From the NCBI RefSeq assembly GCF_002005225.1, contig NZ_CP019724.1, positions 1,550,001-1,614,000 on the forward strand: a stretch of DNA of 64,000 nt, written 5' to 3'. Positions 1-10,200 of the stretch are shown here, piece by piece. The translations under genes and the position numbers were made by a program. Source of the stretch: Streptomyces pactum. Lineage in GTDB: Bacteria > Actinomycetota > Actinomycetes > Streptomycetales > Streptomycetaceae. How positions within the stretch are numbered: the stretch's first letter is position 1; the number at the start of each line of letters is the position of its first letter. The notes beneath the pieces were generated by a model, which saw only the letters and a program-made list of their open reading frames with translations, made no database searches and was not told the DNA's origin.

Positions 1-3000
1 CACCATGTAGTGCGGCAACTGCGCGGAGAGGTGCTCCTTGAGGGCGCGGGCCAGTGACGGCGCCCTGCGGCCGAGCTGCGGATGGTTGGTCGCGGCGGGC
101 GCCCGGTAGGGCTCACGCGCCCGTACGCGGGGCAGTTCGCCGCGGCCGAGCACCAGGTCGAGGCCGTCGAGCCGGTCCTGTGACCAGGTGGCCGCCACCT
201 GGAAGCCGAGTTCCTCGGCGTGCCGGAGGACGGCTTCGAGCTCGCGGACCTCGTCCGCGGTCCGCGACCGGGGCGTCGGCGGCTCGGCCGCTCGGGCGTG
301 CGGCCGCTGCCCGAGCTCCGCGCCGAGGCGCACGGCGTCGGTGACACGGGGGTTCGTCAAGCCGCTCACCCCGAACCGGTCGGGGACCTCGCCGTCCAGC
401 AGGTCGCGCAGCTCCGCCGGGGAGGCGGCCTCCAGCCACGGCAGGGGGACGGCCGGTGCGACGTCCTTGCGCAGGATCACGTCGTAGCGGTAGGCGAGTG
501 CCCCGTCGGCGCCCTCGCCCCGCCCGACGACGAGGTCGACCGCCCCCAGCTCGGGGAGCCGCTCCGGCAGGCGGGCGAAGTACGTCGGGCTGACGAGCAG
601 TTCCCGCTCCTGGCGCCGGGCGCGTGCCACGCGGGTGGCCGGCGTGTCGGCGGTGTCCGCGGGCTCCGGACGATCCCGCTCGGCCGCGCAGAGCTCGGCG
701 GTGAACAGATCCAGGTTCCGGACGCCGCCGACGAGGACGCCGCCACCGTCTTCCAGGAGCGGCACCAGGAGCTCGAGCACCTTTTCCAGGTACTCCTCGT
801 TCGGGAAGTGCCGCACCACCGAGTTGAGCACGATCGTGTCGAACTTCTCGCCGGACAGCTCCGCCGCGGACAGTGCGTCCCCCTGGGTCAGGGTGACGTG
901 CGACCAGCCGCGGCGTGCCACCTCGCGACGTGCCGCGTCGAGCGCGGCGGCCGACGGATCCAGCGCGTGCACCGAAGCGCGGCCCGCGGCGTAGCGCAGG
1001 AGCAGCTCTCCCCCGCCGCAGCCGATCTCCAGCACCCGCTTCGGGCCCATGCGCTCCACCTGCCGGGCCACTGCCTCGGCGGCTGCCGGGTCGGCGGACG
1101 CGGTGCCGAGGGCGTACCGGTCCTCGGAGTCCTGCCGCCACTGTTCGAGGTGGGCGGCGTTCTCCTCCCGGGCGGCGGTGTGCAGCCACTGGGGGGTCGG
1201 GCTCAGGTAGGCGGCGAGGGTGCGGGCGGCACCGCTCCCCTGCGGGACGACCACGGCACGGTGCACCGAGGGGTGCTGGAGCAGCACGTTGGCGACTTCA
1301 CCGGGCTCTACGCGGAAGCCGCGCACCTTGATCTGGTCGTCGACACGGCCGAGGTAGTCGAGCGTGCCCCGCACCCGCCAGCGGACCAGGTCGCCGGTGC
1401 GGTACATGCGGGTTCCGGGGTCGAACGGATTGGCCACGAACCGCTCGGCGGTCAGGTCCGGCCGGTTCAGATAGCCGCAGGCCGTGCCGTCACCGGAGAC
1501 GTACAGCTCACCCGGCACTCCGAGCGGTACCTGTCGCAGCGCCTCGTCCAGCACGTACACCCGGGTGTTCCACACCGGGGGGCCGATGGGCACGGCCGTC
1601 GCTCCGGGCTCGGACCGGTAGCGGCAGGCGGTGAGGGGACCGCCCTCGGTGGGCCCGTACAGGTTGTGCAGTTCGGTGTCCGGCAGTACGCGTGCGAACC
1701 GTTCGGCGAGCTCGACCGGCAGCGCCTCGCCCGCGGTCTCCACGCGGCGCAGGCCGGTGCAGTGTTCCGCGGCCGGTTCCGACAGGAACTCGGCCAGCAT
1801 GGACGGGACGAAGTGGAGGTCGGTGACCCGCTCGTCGCGGATCAGCCGGGCGAGGTACTCCGGGTCCTTCTGTCCGTCGGGGCGGGCGATCACCACGGCC
1901 GCGCCGACCTGGAGCGGCCAGAACAGCTCGGGCACCGAGACGTCGAAGCCCACCGACGTCTTCAGCAGCATCCGGTCCTCGCCGCTCATGCCGTAGTGCC
2001 CCTGCTTCCACGCGGTCCAGTTCAGGCCCGCGCGGTGGGGGATCACCACGCCCTTCGGCCTGCCCGTGGAACCCGAGGTGTAGAGCACGTACGCGGCGTC
2101 GTCCCTGCCCACCCGGACCAGGGGGTTGTCGTCCCGGCGGCCGGTGGTGTCCGGCAGTTCGTCCAGCACGAGCAGCGGCTCACTGTCGGTGAGCACCTGC
2201 TCCGCGCGCTCGTCCGGGAGGTCGGTCTCCATGGGGAGGTACGCCGCTCCGGTCTTCACCACGGCGTGGACGGCGACCACCAGGTCGAACGAGCGGGGCA
2301 TCCGGATCGCGACCCGCTGCCCGGGCCCGGCGCCCCGCTCGATCAGCCAGTGCGCGAGCCGGTTGGCACGGGCGTTCAGCTCCGCGTACGTCAGGGTGCG
2401 GCCCTCGAAGACCAGCGCGGTGCGGTCCGGAGTGCGTGCGACCTGCGCCTCGAACGCGGCGGGCAGCGTCTCGTACGGCAGGGGCTTCGCGGTGTCGTTC
2501 CACTCGGCCAGGCGCCGCCGGTCGCCCGCCGGCAGGACATCGACGTCCAGGGCGGCGGTACCGGTCCCGTCGTCGGTGGCGAGGGCGTCGACCAGGCCCG
2601 CCAACGCGGTCTCGAGGCAGTCGGCCACCGCCTCGCAGGTGACCGTCTCCTCCACCTGGACGTCGAGCGACAGCTCGGTGCCGAAGTCGTCGAGCGACAC
2701 CGTCACGGGGTAGTTGATGGCGTCCACGGCCGCGCGAAAGCGCACCCCGTGGTCGTCGATGCGCGGCAGCTCCTCGTCGTGCTCCGCCTCGAAGTGACGG
2801 AAGTTGACCACCGCGGTGAACAGCGGGGCGTCGCCCTCCAGGCCGCTGCACCGCTGGACCAGGCTCAGAGGGCTCTGCTCCCGCGCGATCAGTTCCCGCA
2901 GTCCGGTGTCGACGTCCGTGAGCAGCTCACGCACGGACCGCCCGGCGAGCCGGGTGCGCAGGGGGAGCGTGTTGATGAAGTTGCCGAGCATGCGCTCCAC

Positions 3001-6000
3001 CCCGGGCACGCCCTGCAGGCGTCCGGACATCACGGCGCCGAACACCACGTCGTCGCGCCCGCTGGTGGCGGCGACGAAGCAGGCCCACGCCGCGTGGAAG
3101 AGACAGGCCGGGCTCAGTCGCAGACGCTGCGCCTGGGCGCGCAGGTCGCGTGCGAGGGGCTCGGGCAGCGCTCGGCGCAGCCGGCCGACCCGACGGCCGT
3201 TGCCGTGCACGTCGGTGAGGCCGAACGGCGCGGTGGGCTCCGTGACGTCCTCGAGGGCCGCCCGGAAGTAGGCCACCGTGTCGTCCTCGGTGTGCCTGGC
3301 CAGGGTGTGGGAGACGAAGTCGCGGTAGGGCGCCGGGGTGGACAGCAGGTCGGCGCGGCCCGCCATGTGCGCGGCCAGCTCGTGCAGGATCAGCCGCAGG
3401 GAGGTGGCGTCCTCGATGAGATGGTGGGCGGTCAGGAGCAGGTGGCGCCGCGGCGAGTGCGGCTCCTCGGCGACGACCAGGCGCAGCAGCGGCGCGCTGT
3501 CGAGGCGCATCCGTTCCTGGCGCGCGAGCAGTTCCCTCGCCTGCTCCTCGGGGTCGCGGCCGGCGGCGAGCCTGGTCCGCAGCACGGGGAGCCGCGCGGC
3601 CCGGAGCACGACCTGGACCGGTTCGGGCAGGCCCGCGGTGAGCACGGCGGTGCGCATGACGTCGTGGCGGTCGACGATGCGCTGCAGCGCGTCGATGAAC
3701 CGGGCGCACGCCTGCTCGTCGTCGGCCCGGTAGAGGGTGGAGACGAGATACGGGTCGTTGTCCGGGTCCATCAGGTGGTGGAAGAGGATGCCCTCCTGCG
3801 TGGGCAGCAGGGGGTAGACGTCCTGGATGGCGAAGGCCCCGCCGGGCACCGCGGCCACGACGGTGTCGATCTGCTCCTGTGTCAGGTCGATCAGTGGAAG
3901 CAGGTCGGGGGTGAGGCGCTCGCAGCCCTCCGGTATCCGGTTGGCCGGGACGGTGTGCGCGGGCGCGGTCCCGGCCGCGTCGACGCGCGCCGCGAGATCG
4001 GCCAGCGTGGGTGCGGTGAAGACGTCCTGGACGGTGACGTGCAGGCCGCTGTCCTTCAGCCGCGCCACCAGCACCGTGATCATCAGGGAGTGGCCGCCGA
4101 GGGCGAAGAAGTTGTCCTCGGCGCTGACCCGGTCGGCGTCGAAGCCGAGGAGTTCGGCGCAGACGTCGGCCAGGCGCCGTTCGGTGTCGGTGACGGGTGC
4201 GACGTAGTCGCGCCGGGCGAAGGCGTCGATGCCCGGGGCGGGCAGGGCACGGCGGTCCAGCTTGCCGTGCGCGGTCACCGGCAGGGCGTCGAGCTCGACG
4301 AACGCGCTCGGCACCATGTACTCGGGCAGGGCACCCTCGAGGTGCCGGATCAGGTCGGCGCGGTGGTCGGCGAGGGGGTGTCCGGGTTCGGGCACCACGT
4401 AGGCGACCAAACGGGGGCTGCCGGGCTGGTCCTCACGGACCAGGACGGCCGAGGAGCGGACGGCGGGGTGTTCCGTGAGCCGGTGCTCGATCTCGCCCGG
4501 CTCGATGCGGAAGCCGCGCACCTTGACCTGGTCGTCGGCGCGGCCGAGGAACTCCAGTTCGCCGCCGGGCAGTCGGCGCACCAGGTCGCCGGTGCGGTAC
4601 ATGCGGGCGTCGGGGGAGGCGTCGAACGGGTTGGGCACGAACCGCTCCCGGGTCAGCCCGGGCTGGTGCAGGTAGCCGCGGGCCAGTCCCGTGCCGGCGA
4701 TGTACAGCTCGCCGACGCAGCCGACGCCCTGCGGTGCGAGAGCATCGTCGAGCACGTGCAGTTGGATGTTCTGGATCGGCCGGCCGATGGGCACGACGCG
4801 GGGGGTGCCCTCGGCGGGGACGGTCCAGTGGCTGACGTCGACGGCCGCCTCGGTGGGCCCGTACAGGTTGTGCAGCGGGGCGGTGTGCCGCTCGTAGTGG
4901 CGGGCGCACAGGTCCGCGGGCAGCGCCTCGCCGCTGCAGAAGACCTGCCGTACGGTCGTGCACCGCGCCCAGCCCGGCTCCTCGACGATGCTGCGCAGCA
5001 TCGACGGCACGAAGTGCAGGGTGGTCACGCCGAACGCGCGGACGGCGGAGAGCAGGTAGGCGGGGTCGCGGTGACCGCCGGGCGCGGCGATCGCGAGCCG
5101 GGCGCCGCACAGCAGCGGCCAGAAGAACTCCCAGACGGACACGTCGAAGCTGTAGGGGGTCTTCTGGAGGACGACGTCGTCACCGGTGAGCCGGTACTCG
5201 TTCTGCATCCACTCGATGCGGTTGACCGCCGCCCGGTGCTCGATCATCACGCCCTTGGGGCGGCCCGTGGAACCGGAGGTGTGGATCACGTAGGCCAAGT
5301 GGCCCGCGCGCACCTCCGGTTCGGCCGTGGGGGCGTCCGCGTCGCGCGCGTCGAGGACGTCCGCGCCCGCCCGGTCGCGCAGGGTGCCGTCGGGGTGCAG
5401 GACGAGCAGGTGCTCGACGCCGTGCAGCGGTTCGGCGTCCAGGTGCGGCTGGGTGAGGACGACGGTGACACCGGTCTGGTCCACGAGGCCGGTGCGGCGG
5501 GCCGCCGGGTAGGACGGCTCGACCGGCATGTAGGCGCCCCCGGCCTTCAGGGTGCCCAGGATGCCCGCGACCATCTCGGCGGAACGCTCGGCGTGCAGAC
5601 CGACCAGCGTGTCCGGTCCGACGCCGAGGTGGCGCAGTCCGCGGGCGATCCGGCCGGCCCAGGCGTCGAGTTCGGCGTACGTCCACGAGCGGTCGGTGGT
5701 GACCAGGGCGGTGCGCCCGGGGTGCCGGGCCACCCGCTCCTCGAAGAGTTCGTGCAGGCACCGGTCGTCGCTGAAGGGGCGCCCGGTGTCGTTGAACTCC
5801 TCGACCACCTGGCGACGCTCCTCGGCGTCGATCATGGCGAGCCGGGACACGGGCAGCGCCGGATCGTCGGCGACGGCGGCGAGCAGCCGGGTGTAGTGGC
5901 CGATGAAGCGCCGGATGGTCGCGCGGTCGTACAGGTCGGGGTTGTACTCGACGGTGCCGACCAGTCCGTCGGGGGTCTCCCGCAGGTCGAGCGTCAGGTC

Positions 6001-7284
6001 GAACTTGGTGAAGCTGAGGTCGACGTCGACCGGGGAGACCTCGAGGCCGCCGAGGGTGGCGTCCCGTCGGGTCTGTGCCTCCTGGAGGACGAACATCGTC
6101 TGGAAGACGGGCGAGTGGGCGAGGCTGCGCTCGGTGTCCAGGGACTCCACGACCGCCTCGAAGGGGACTTCCTGATGCTCGTAGGCCTCCAGGGCGGTCT
6201 GCTTCACCTGGGCCAGCAGGTCGCGGAAGTCCGGGTCGCCCGCGAGGTCCGCGCGCATCACCAGGGTGTTGGCGAAGAAGCCGACGAGGTCCTCGAGCTC
6301 GCGTCGCCCGCGGCCTGCGACGACCGTGCCGACGGCGATGTCCGTCTGGCGGGTGTAGCGGTTGAGGACGACGGTGTAGGCGGCCAGCAGGGTCATGTAG
6401 AGCGTGGCCTCGTGGACCTTGGCGACGTCGCGCAGGGCGCTCAGCAGTTCCGCCGGGCAGGTGAAGTTCTCGCCTGCCCCCGTGTAGGTCTTCAGCCGCG
6501 GGCGCTCCCGGTCGACGGGCAGCGTCAGCCGCGGGTCGATCCCGGCCAGTTGGCGCTTCCAGTAGTCCGTCTGCCGGTCGTGCAGGTCACCGGCGAGCCG
6601 CTCACGCTGCCAGTGCGCGTAGTCCGCGTACTGCACGGCCAGCGGCTCCAGCGGGTCGGGGCGGCCCGCGCGGAACGCCTCGTACAGAGCGACCAGGTCG
6701 CGGAAGAACACGCCGACCGACCAGCCGTCGGACACGCTGTGGTGCGTGGTGACGAGCAGGTGGTGTTCCTGCTCCGACTGCCGCAGCAGCCGTACCCGGA
6801 TCAGGGGTCCGCGCTCCAGGTCGAACGGGGCGGCGGCCTCCTCGCGGCAGATCGCGGTGAGCCGCGCCGGGTCGGTCAGCTCCTCCTCGGCGACCGTGAA
6901 GTCGCCGCCGTCGCCGATGACCTGGCGCGGTACGCCGCCGACGTCGGTGAAGCGGGTGCGCAGCACCTCGTGCCGCTGGACGACGGCCGCCAGGGCGCGC
7001 AGCAGCGCCGGACGGTCGAGGCGGCCTCGCAGCCGCATCGCCATCGGGATGTTGTAGGCGGCGCTGGTGCCGTCCAGTTGGGCGAGGAACCACAGCCGCT
7101 GCTGGGTGAAGGACAGCGGCACGGGTGTGCCGTCGGTCCGGGGCAGCCGGGGAATGGTCTCGAGCGCGGAGAGGTCGACGCCCTGCTTGCGCAGCAGCGC
7201 GATCAGGGCGCGCTGCCGCTTCTTCGGCAGGGAACGGATCCTGCGGATGAGATCAAGGCCGGTGTCCTGCGTGGTGGTGCCCAT
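1..7284 (-). CDS. Non-ribosomal peptide synthetase, C-A(Ser)-PCP-C-A(MT), 3' end outside window
   Basis: Peptide synthetase of at least 2428 residues; it runs off the left edge. Visible order: C domain (HHSVSDG at 181-187), A domain (TSGSTGRPKG near 675), PCP (GGHSLM, Ser1066), second C domain (HHLIEDA near 1286, with Ala for the usual Gly), second A domain (FDVSVPEL near 1781), then a methyltransferase with SAM motif LEIGCGGGE near 2083 inserted before the A9/A10 end. The window stops just after LPHYMV of A2. Read against GrsA, the A1 pocket is D-V-W-H-F-S-L-V-D-K, the same as I recall for EntF, so serine is predicted. The A2 pocket D-V-P-H-E-A-L-P-L matches nothing I recognise. The methyltransferase position suggests N-methylation of the second residue. 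The ATG is preceded by AGGCAGGGGGA and lies 15 bp after the PKS stop, so the two are probably co-translated. No thioesterase is visible. Confidence 0.93.
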   Translation of the reverse strand, partial: MGTTTQDTGLDLIRRIRSLPKKRQRALIALLRKQGVDLSALETIPRLPRTDGTPVPLSFTQQRLWFLAQLDGTSAAYNIPMAMRLRGRLDRPALLRALAAVVQRHEVLRTRFTDVGGVPRQVIGDGGDFTVAEEELTDPARLTAICREEAAAPFDLERGPLIRVRLLRQSEQEHHLLVTTHHSVSDGWSVGVFFRDLVALYEAFRAGRPDPLEPLAVQYADYAHWQRERLAGDLHDRQTDYWKRQLAGIDPRLTLPVDRERPRLKTYTGAGENFTCPAELLSALRDVAKVHEATLYMTLLAAYTVVLNRYTRQTDIAVGTVVAGRGRRELEDLVGFFANTLVMRADLAGDPDFRDLLAQVKQTALEAYEHQEVPFEAVVESLDTERSLAHSPVFQTMFVLQEAQTRRDATLGGLEVSPVDVDLSFTKFDLTLDLRETPDGLVGTVEYNPDLYDRATIRRFIGHYTRLLAAVADDPALPVSRLAMIDAEERRQVVEEFNDTGRPFSDDRCLHELFEERVARHPGRTALVTTDRSWTYAELDAWAGRIARGLRHLGVGPDTLVGLHAERSAEMVAGILGTLKAGGAYMPVEPSYPAARRTGLVDQTGVTVVLTQPHLDAEPLHGVEHLLVLHPDGTLRDRAGADVLDARDADAPTAEPEVRAGHLAYVIHTSGSTGRPKGVMIEHRAAVNRIEWMQNEYRLTGDDVVLQKTPYSFDVSVWEFFWPLLCGARLAIAAPGGHRDPAYLLSAVRAFGVTTLHFVPSMLRSIVEEPGWARCTTVRQVFCSGEALPADLCARHYERHTAPLHNLYGPTEAAVDVSHWTVPAEGTPRVVPIGRPIQNIQLHVLDDALAPQGVGCVGELYIAGTGLARGYLHQPGLTRERFVPNPFDASPDARMYRTGDLVRRLPGGELEFLGRADDQVKVRGFRIEPGEIEHRLTEHPAVRSSAVLVREDQPGSPRLVAYVVPEPGHPLADHRADLIRHLEGALPEYMVPSAFVELDALPVTAHGKLDRRALPAPGIDAFARRDYVAPVTDTERRLADVCAELLGFDADRVSAEDNFFALGGHSLMITVLVARLKDSGLHVTVQDVFTAPTLADLAARVDAAGTAPAHTVPANRIPEGCERLTPDLLPLIDLTQEQIDTVVAAVPGGAFAIQDVYPLLPTQEGILFHHLMDPDNDPYLVSTLYRADDEQACARFIDALQRIVDRHDVMRTAVLTAGLPEPVQVVLRAARLPVLRTRLAAGRDPEEQARELLARQERMRLDSAPLLRLVVAEEPHSPRRHLLLTAHHLIEDATSLRLILHELAAHMAGRADLLSTPAPYRDFVSHTLARHTEDDTVAYFRAALEDVTEPTAPFGLTDVHGNGRRVGRLRRALPEPLARDLRAQAQRLRLSPACLFHAAWACFVAATSGRDDVVFGAVMSGRLQGVPGVERMLGNFINTLPLRTRLAGRSVRELLTDVDTGLRELIAREQSPLSLVQRCSGLEGDAPLFTAVVNFRHFEAEHDEELPRIDDHGVRFRAAVDAINYPVTVSLDDFGTELSLDVQVEETVTCEAVADCLETALAGLVDALATDDGTGTAALDVDVLPAGDRRRLAEWNDTAKPLPYETLPAAFEAQVARTPDRTALVFEGRTLTYAELNARANRLAHWLIERGAGPGQRVAIRMPRSFDLVVAVHAVVKTGAAYLPMETDLPDERAEQVLTDSEPLLVLDELPDTTGRRDDNPLVRVGRDDAAYVLYTSGSTGRPKGVVIPHRAGLNWTAWKQGHYGMSGEDRMLLKTSVGFDVSVPELFWPLQVGAAVVIARPDGQKDPEYLARLIRDERVTDLHFVPSMLAEFLSEPAAEHCTGLRRVETAGEALPVELAERFARVLPDTELHNLYGPTEGGPLTACRYRSEPGATAVPIGPPVWNTRVYVLDEALRQVPLGVPGELYVSGDGTACGYLNRPDLTAERFVANPFDPGTRMYRTGDLVRWRVRGTLDYLGRVDDQIKVRGFRVEPGEVANVLLQHPSVHRAVVVPQGSGAARTLAAYLSPTPQWLHTAAREENAAHLEQWRQDSEDRYALGTASADPAAAEAVARQVERMGPKRVLEIGCGGGELLLRYAAGRASVHALDPSAAALDAARREVARRGWSHVTLTQGDALSAAELSGEKFDTIVLNSVVRHFPNEEYLEKVLELLVPLLEDGGGVLVGGVRNLDLFTAELCAAERDRPEPADTADTPATRVARARRQERELLVSPTYFARLPERLPELGAVDLVVGRGEGADGALAYRYDVILRKDVAPAVPLPWLEAASPAELRDLLDGEVPDRFGVSGLTNPRVTDAVRLGAELGQRPHARAAEPPTPRSRTADEVRELEAVLRHAEELGFQVAATWSQDRLDGLDLVLGRGELPRVRAREPYRAPAATNHPQLGRRAPSLARALKEHLSAQLPHYMV

Positions 7285-7299
7285 CGTCGTCCCCCTGCC

Positions 7300-10200
7300 T
7301 CAGCTCTCGGTGTCCAGCGCGTCCAGCTCCTCGTCGCTCATGTGCTCGACGAGGGCCATGCTTTCGAGGATCAGATCCAGCTCGGGTCTGCTCGTGTCCC
7401 CGGCCACGAGGAGCCGTTGGCGCAGTTCCCCGGCCATGTCGGACAGGCGCGGGGCGGCGAAGACCGCCTCGACCGGCAGCTCGACGCCCGCCCGTTCCTT
7501 GAGCAGGTTGATCAGCCGGGTGGCCAGCAGCGAGTTGCCGCCGAGCGAGAAGAAGTCGGTCCGTGCGGTCAGCGTGGCCGCGTCGACCTGGAGGACGTCG
7601 GCCCAGGCCTGCCCCATGACCTGCTCGGCGTCGGTGGCGGCGTCGGCGGGCGGCACGGGTTCCGGTGCCCTCGTGTGCGGTACGGCCGCCTGCGCGTCGC
7701 GGCCGACCCAGTAGCTGCCCGCCTCGAACGCGGTGGCCGGCAGCGGCGCCATCCGGCGCCGCCCGGTGTGCAGCGCGCTCCAGGGCACCCGGACCCCGCG
7801 CACCCAGAGGGCGGCCAGTTCCTCCAGGGCCCGGTCCTCGGCGAGCCCGGCGAGGAAGGCCCGGCTCCGGGCGCCGGACAGGACGGAGGTCCAGGGTCCG
7901 GCGTCGTCGTCGGCGTTGCCCCGGTACACGGGTGCCGCCGTGGGGGTGCCCGCCAGGTGGTCGGCGAGCGCCCGGGCCAGTTCGGCTCGGTCGGCGGCGA
8001 CCACGGCGAGGCGCTCGGCCAGCGGCTCGCGGCCCAGTTGCGTGGTGTACGCGATGTCCGCGAGGCTCACGTGGGAGCCGGTGCCGTCCTCGCCGGGCAG
8101 GTCCGCCAGGTGGTCGAGCAGGCGCCGTACCGCCGTGCGCAGGCGTTCCTCGGTCCGGGCGGAGACCACGACGACCTGCGGCGCGGTGTCCGGGGTGGCG
8201 GGCCCGGCCTCGGCCGCGGCCGGCGGTGCCTCCACGACCATGCTGACGTGCGAGCCGCCCGCGGCGACACAGTTGATGAGGGCGCGGCGGGGCCGGGAGG
8301 GGCCGCCGGTGTCCGTACCGCCGCGCGGCTCCCAGTCGGTCAGCCGGTCGCACAGCTCGAGCGGCGAACCGTCCAGGTCCAGGCGCGGGTTGGCGGTGCC
8401 GGCTGCCACGAGCGGAGCTATCCGGCCGTGCTGGAGCTGCAGGACGACCTTGGTGAGCTGGGCGATGCCGGAGGCCGCCTCGGGGTGCCCGAGGTTCGAC
8501 TTCACGGCGCCGACCGGCACCGGCGTGGTGACGCCGGTGAACACCTCACGCAGGGCGCGCAGTTCGACCTCGTCGGAGAAGGCGGTGCCGTTGGCGGCGG
8601 ACTCGACGTAGCCGATGGAGCCGGGTTCGGCGCCGGCCCGCTCCAGCGCCCGGCGCATGGCCGCGACCTGGGTGCGGTGGCTGGGCGTCATGAAGCCGTT
8701 GGAGCGGCCTCCGTGCAGCGAGGACGTGCTCTTGAGGACCGCGAGGACGGTGTCGCCGTCGCGCAGCGCCGCGTCCAGCGGCTTGAGCAGGACCGCGCCG
8801 ACCGCCTCGGCGGGCAGGTAGCCGTCGCCGTCGCGGAAGCTGCGGCTGCCCGGGTGGGTGCCGAGCAGTTGCATCTCCGAGAGCGCCACGTACTTGTCCT
8901 CGTGGACGGTCAGGTTGACCCCGCCCGCGACGGCCAGCTCGCACTCGCCGCGCAGCAGGTCGGCGCAGGCGAGGTGGACGGCCATCGCCGAGGAGGTGCA
9001 CATGCTGTCCACGGCGAGGCTCGGGCCTTCGAGGCCGAAGAAGTGCGAGACGCGGTTGGCTATCAGGTTGTACGAGGCGGACGAGGTGAGCGCGGCGAGC
9101 ACCGGTTCGGAGGTGTCCGCCCGGTACATCTGGTAGGCGGCGCCGACGTACACGCCGACACGCCGGCCGTAGCGGCGCTCGATCACCTCCTGGGTGACGC
9201 CGCCCTGTTCGAGCAGGTGCCAGACGGTCTCCAGGAACAGCCGCTGCTGCGGGTCCATCGCGGCCGCCTCGCGGGGCGAGATGCCGAAGTGCAGCGGGTC
9301 GAACCGGTCGATGCCGTCGAGGAAGGCGCCGTACCGGGCGCCGCCCTCGGTCTTCCAGCGGTCGCCGGGGACCTCGGTGACGCAATCCCGGCCCTCGCGC
9401 AGCACGGCCCAGAACTCCTCCAGGTCGTCGGCGTGCGGGTAGCGCCCGCCGATACCGATGACGGCGATGTCCCGGTCCGTCGGAGCCTGGGCCGGGGCAT
9501 GGGCCAAAGCGGGAACGGGAGCGGGGGCGGTGGAGTCCGTCCTGGCCGTTACGGGTGCGGCGGTCCGCGCCCGAGGGGCCTCGGGTGCCGCCTCGCCGAC
9601 GAGTGCGCGCAGCGCCTGCCCGTGCTCGTCGGCGAGGTACCGGGCCAGACCGCGCACCGTCCGCACCTCGAAGAGCAGCGTGCGCGACAGCGGCCCGAAG
9701 GTGTCCTCCAGCGGCTGGACCATGGTCACGGCGAGCACGGAGTCCATGCCGTACCGCTCCAGCGGTGTGTCGGGGTCGAGGCGCTCGGGCCCGAGCTTGA
9801 GGGCCGCGGCCAGCACGCGCCTGAGGTGCGCCACGGCACGGTCCTCGACGGACGGCGCGGATCCGCCGCCGGCCACCGGGGCGGGCGCGGGGGCCTGCGG
9901 TGCCGCATCCGTCGTGGTCCGCGCCGCGGGGTTCTGCGGTACGGCGGTCTCCGCTGCGGCGTTCTGCGGTACGGCGGTCTGCGCCGCGGCGTTCTGCGGT
10001 ACGGCAGTCTCCGCTGCGGCGTTCTGCGGTACGGCAGTCTCCGCTGCGGCGGTCTGCGGTACGGCGGTCTGCGGTGCCGACTCCCCGGCGCGCTCGGTCA
10101 GCCGGCTCAGCAGCGCCTCGCGGTCGCCCGCCACCACCAGCAGCCTGCCGTCCGTGACGCCGCCCTCGGCGCCGGCCAGGGCCTGACGCAGGGCGGCGAG

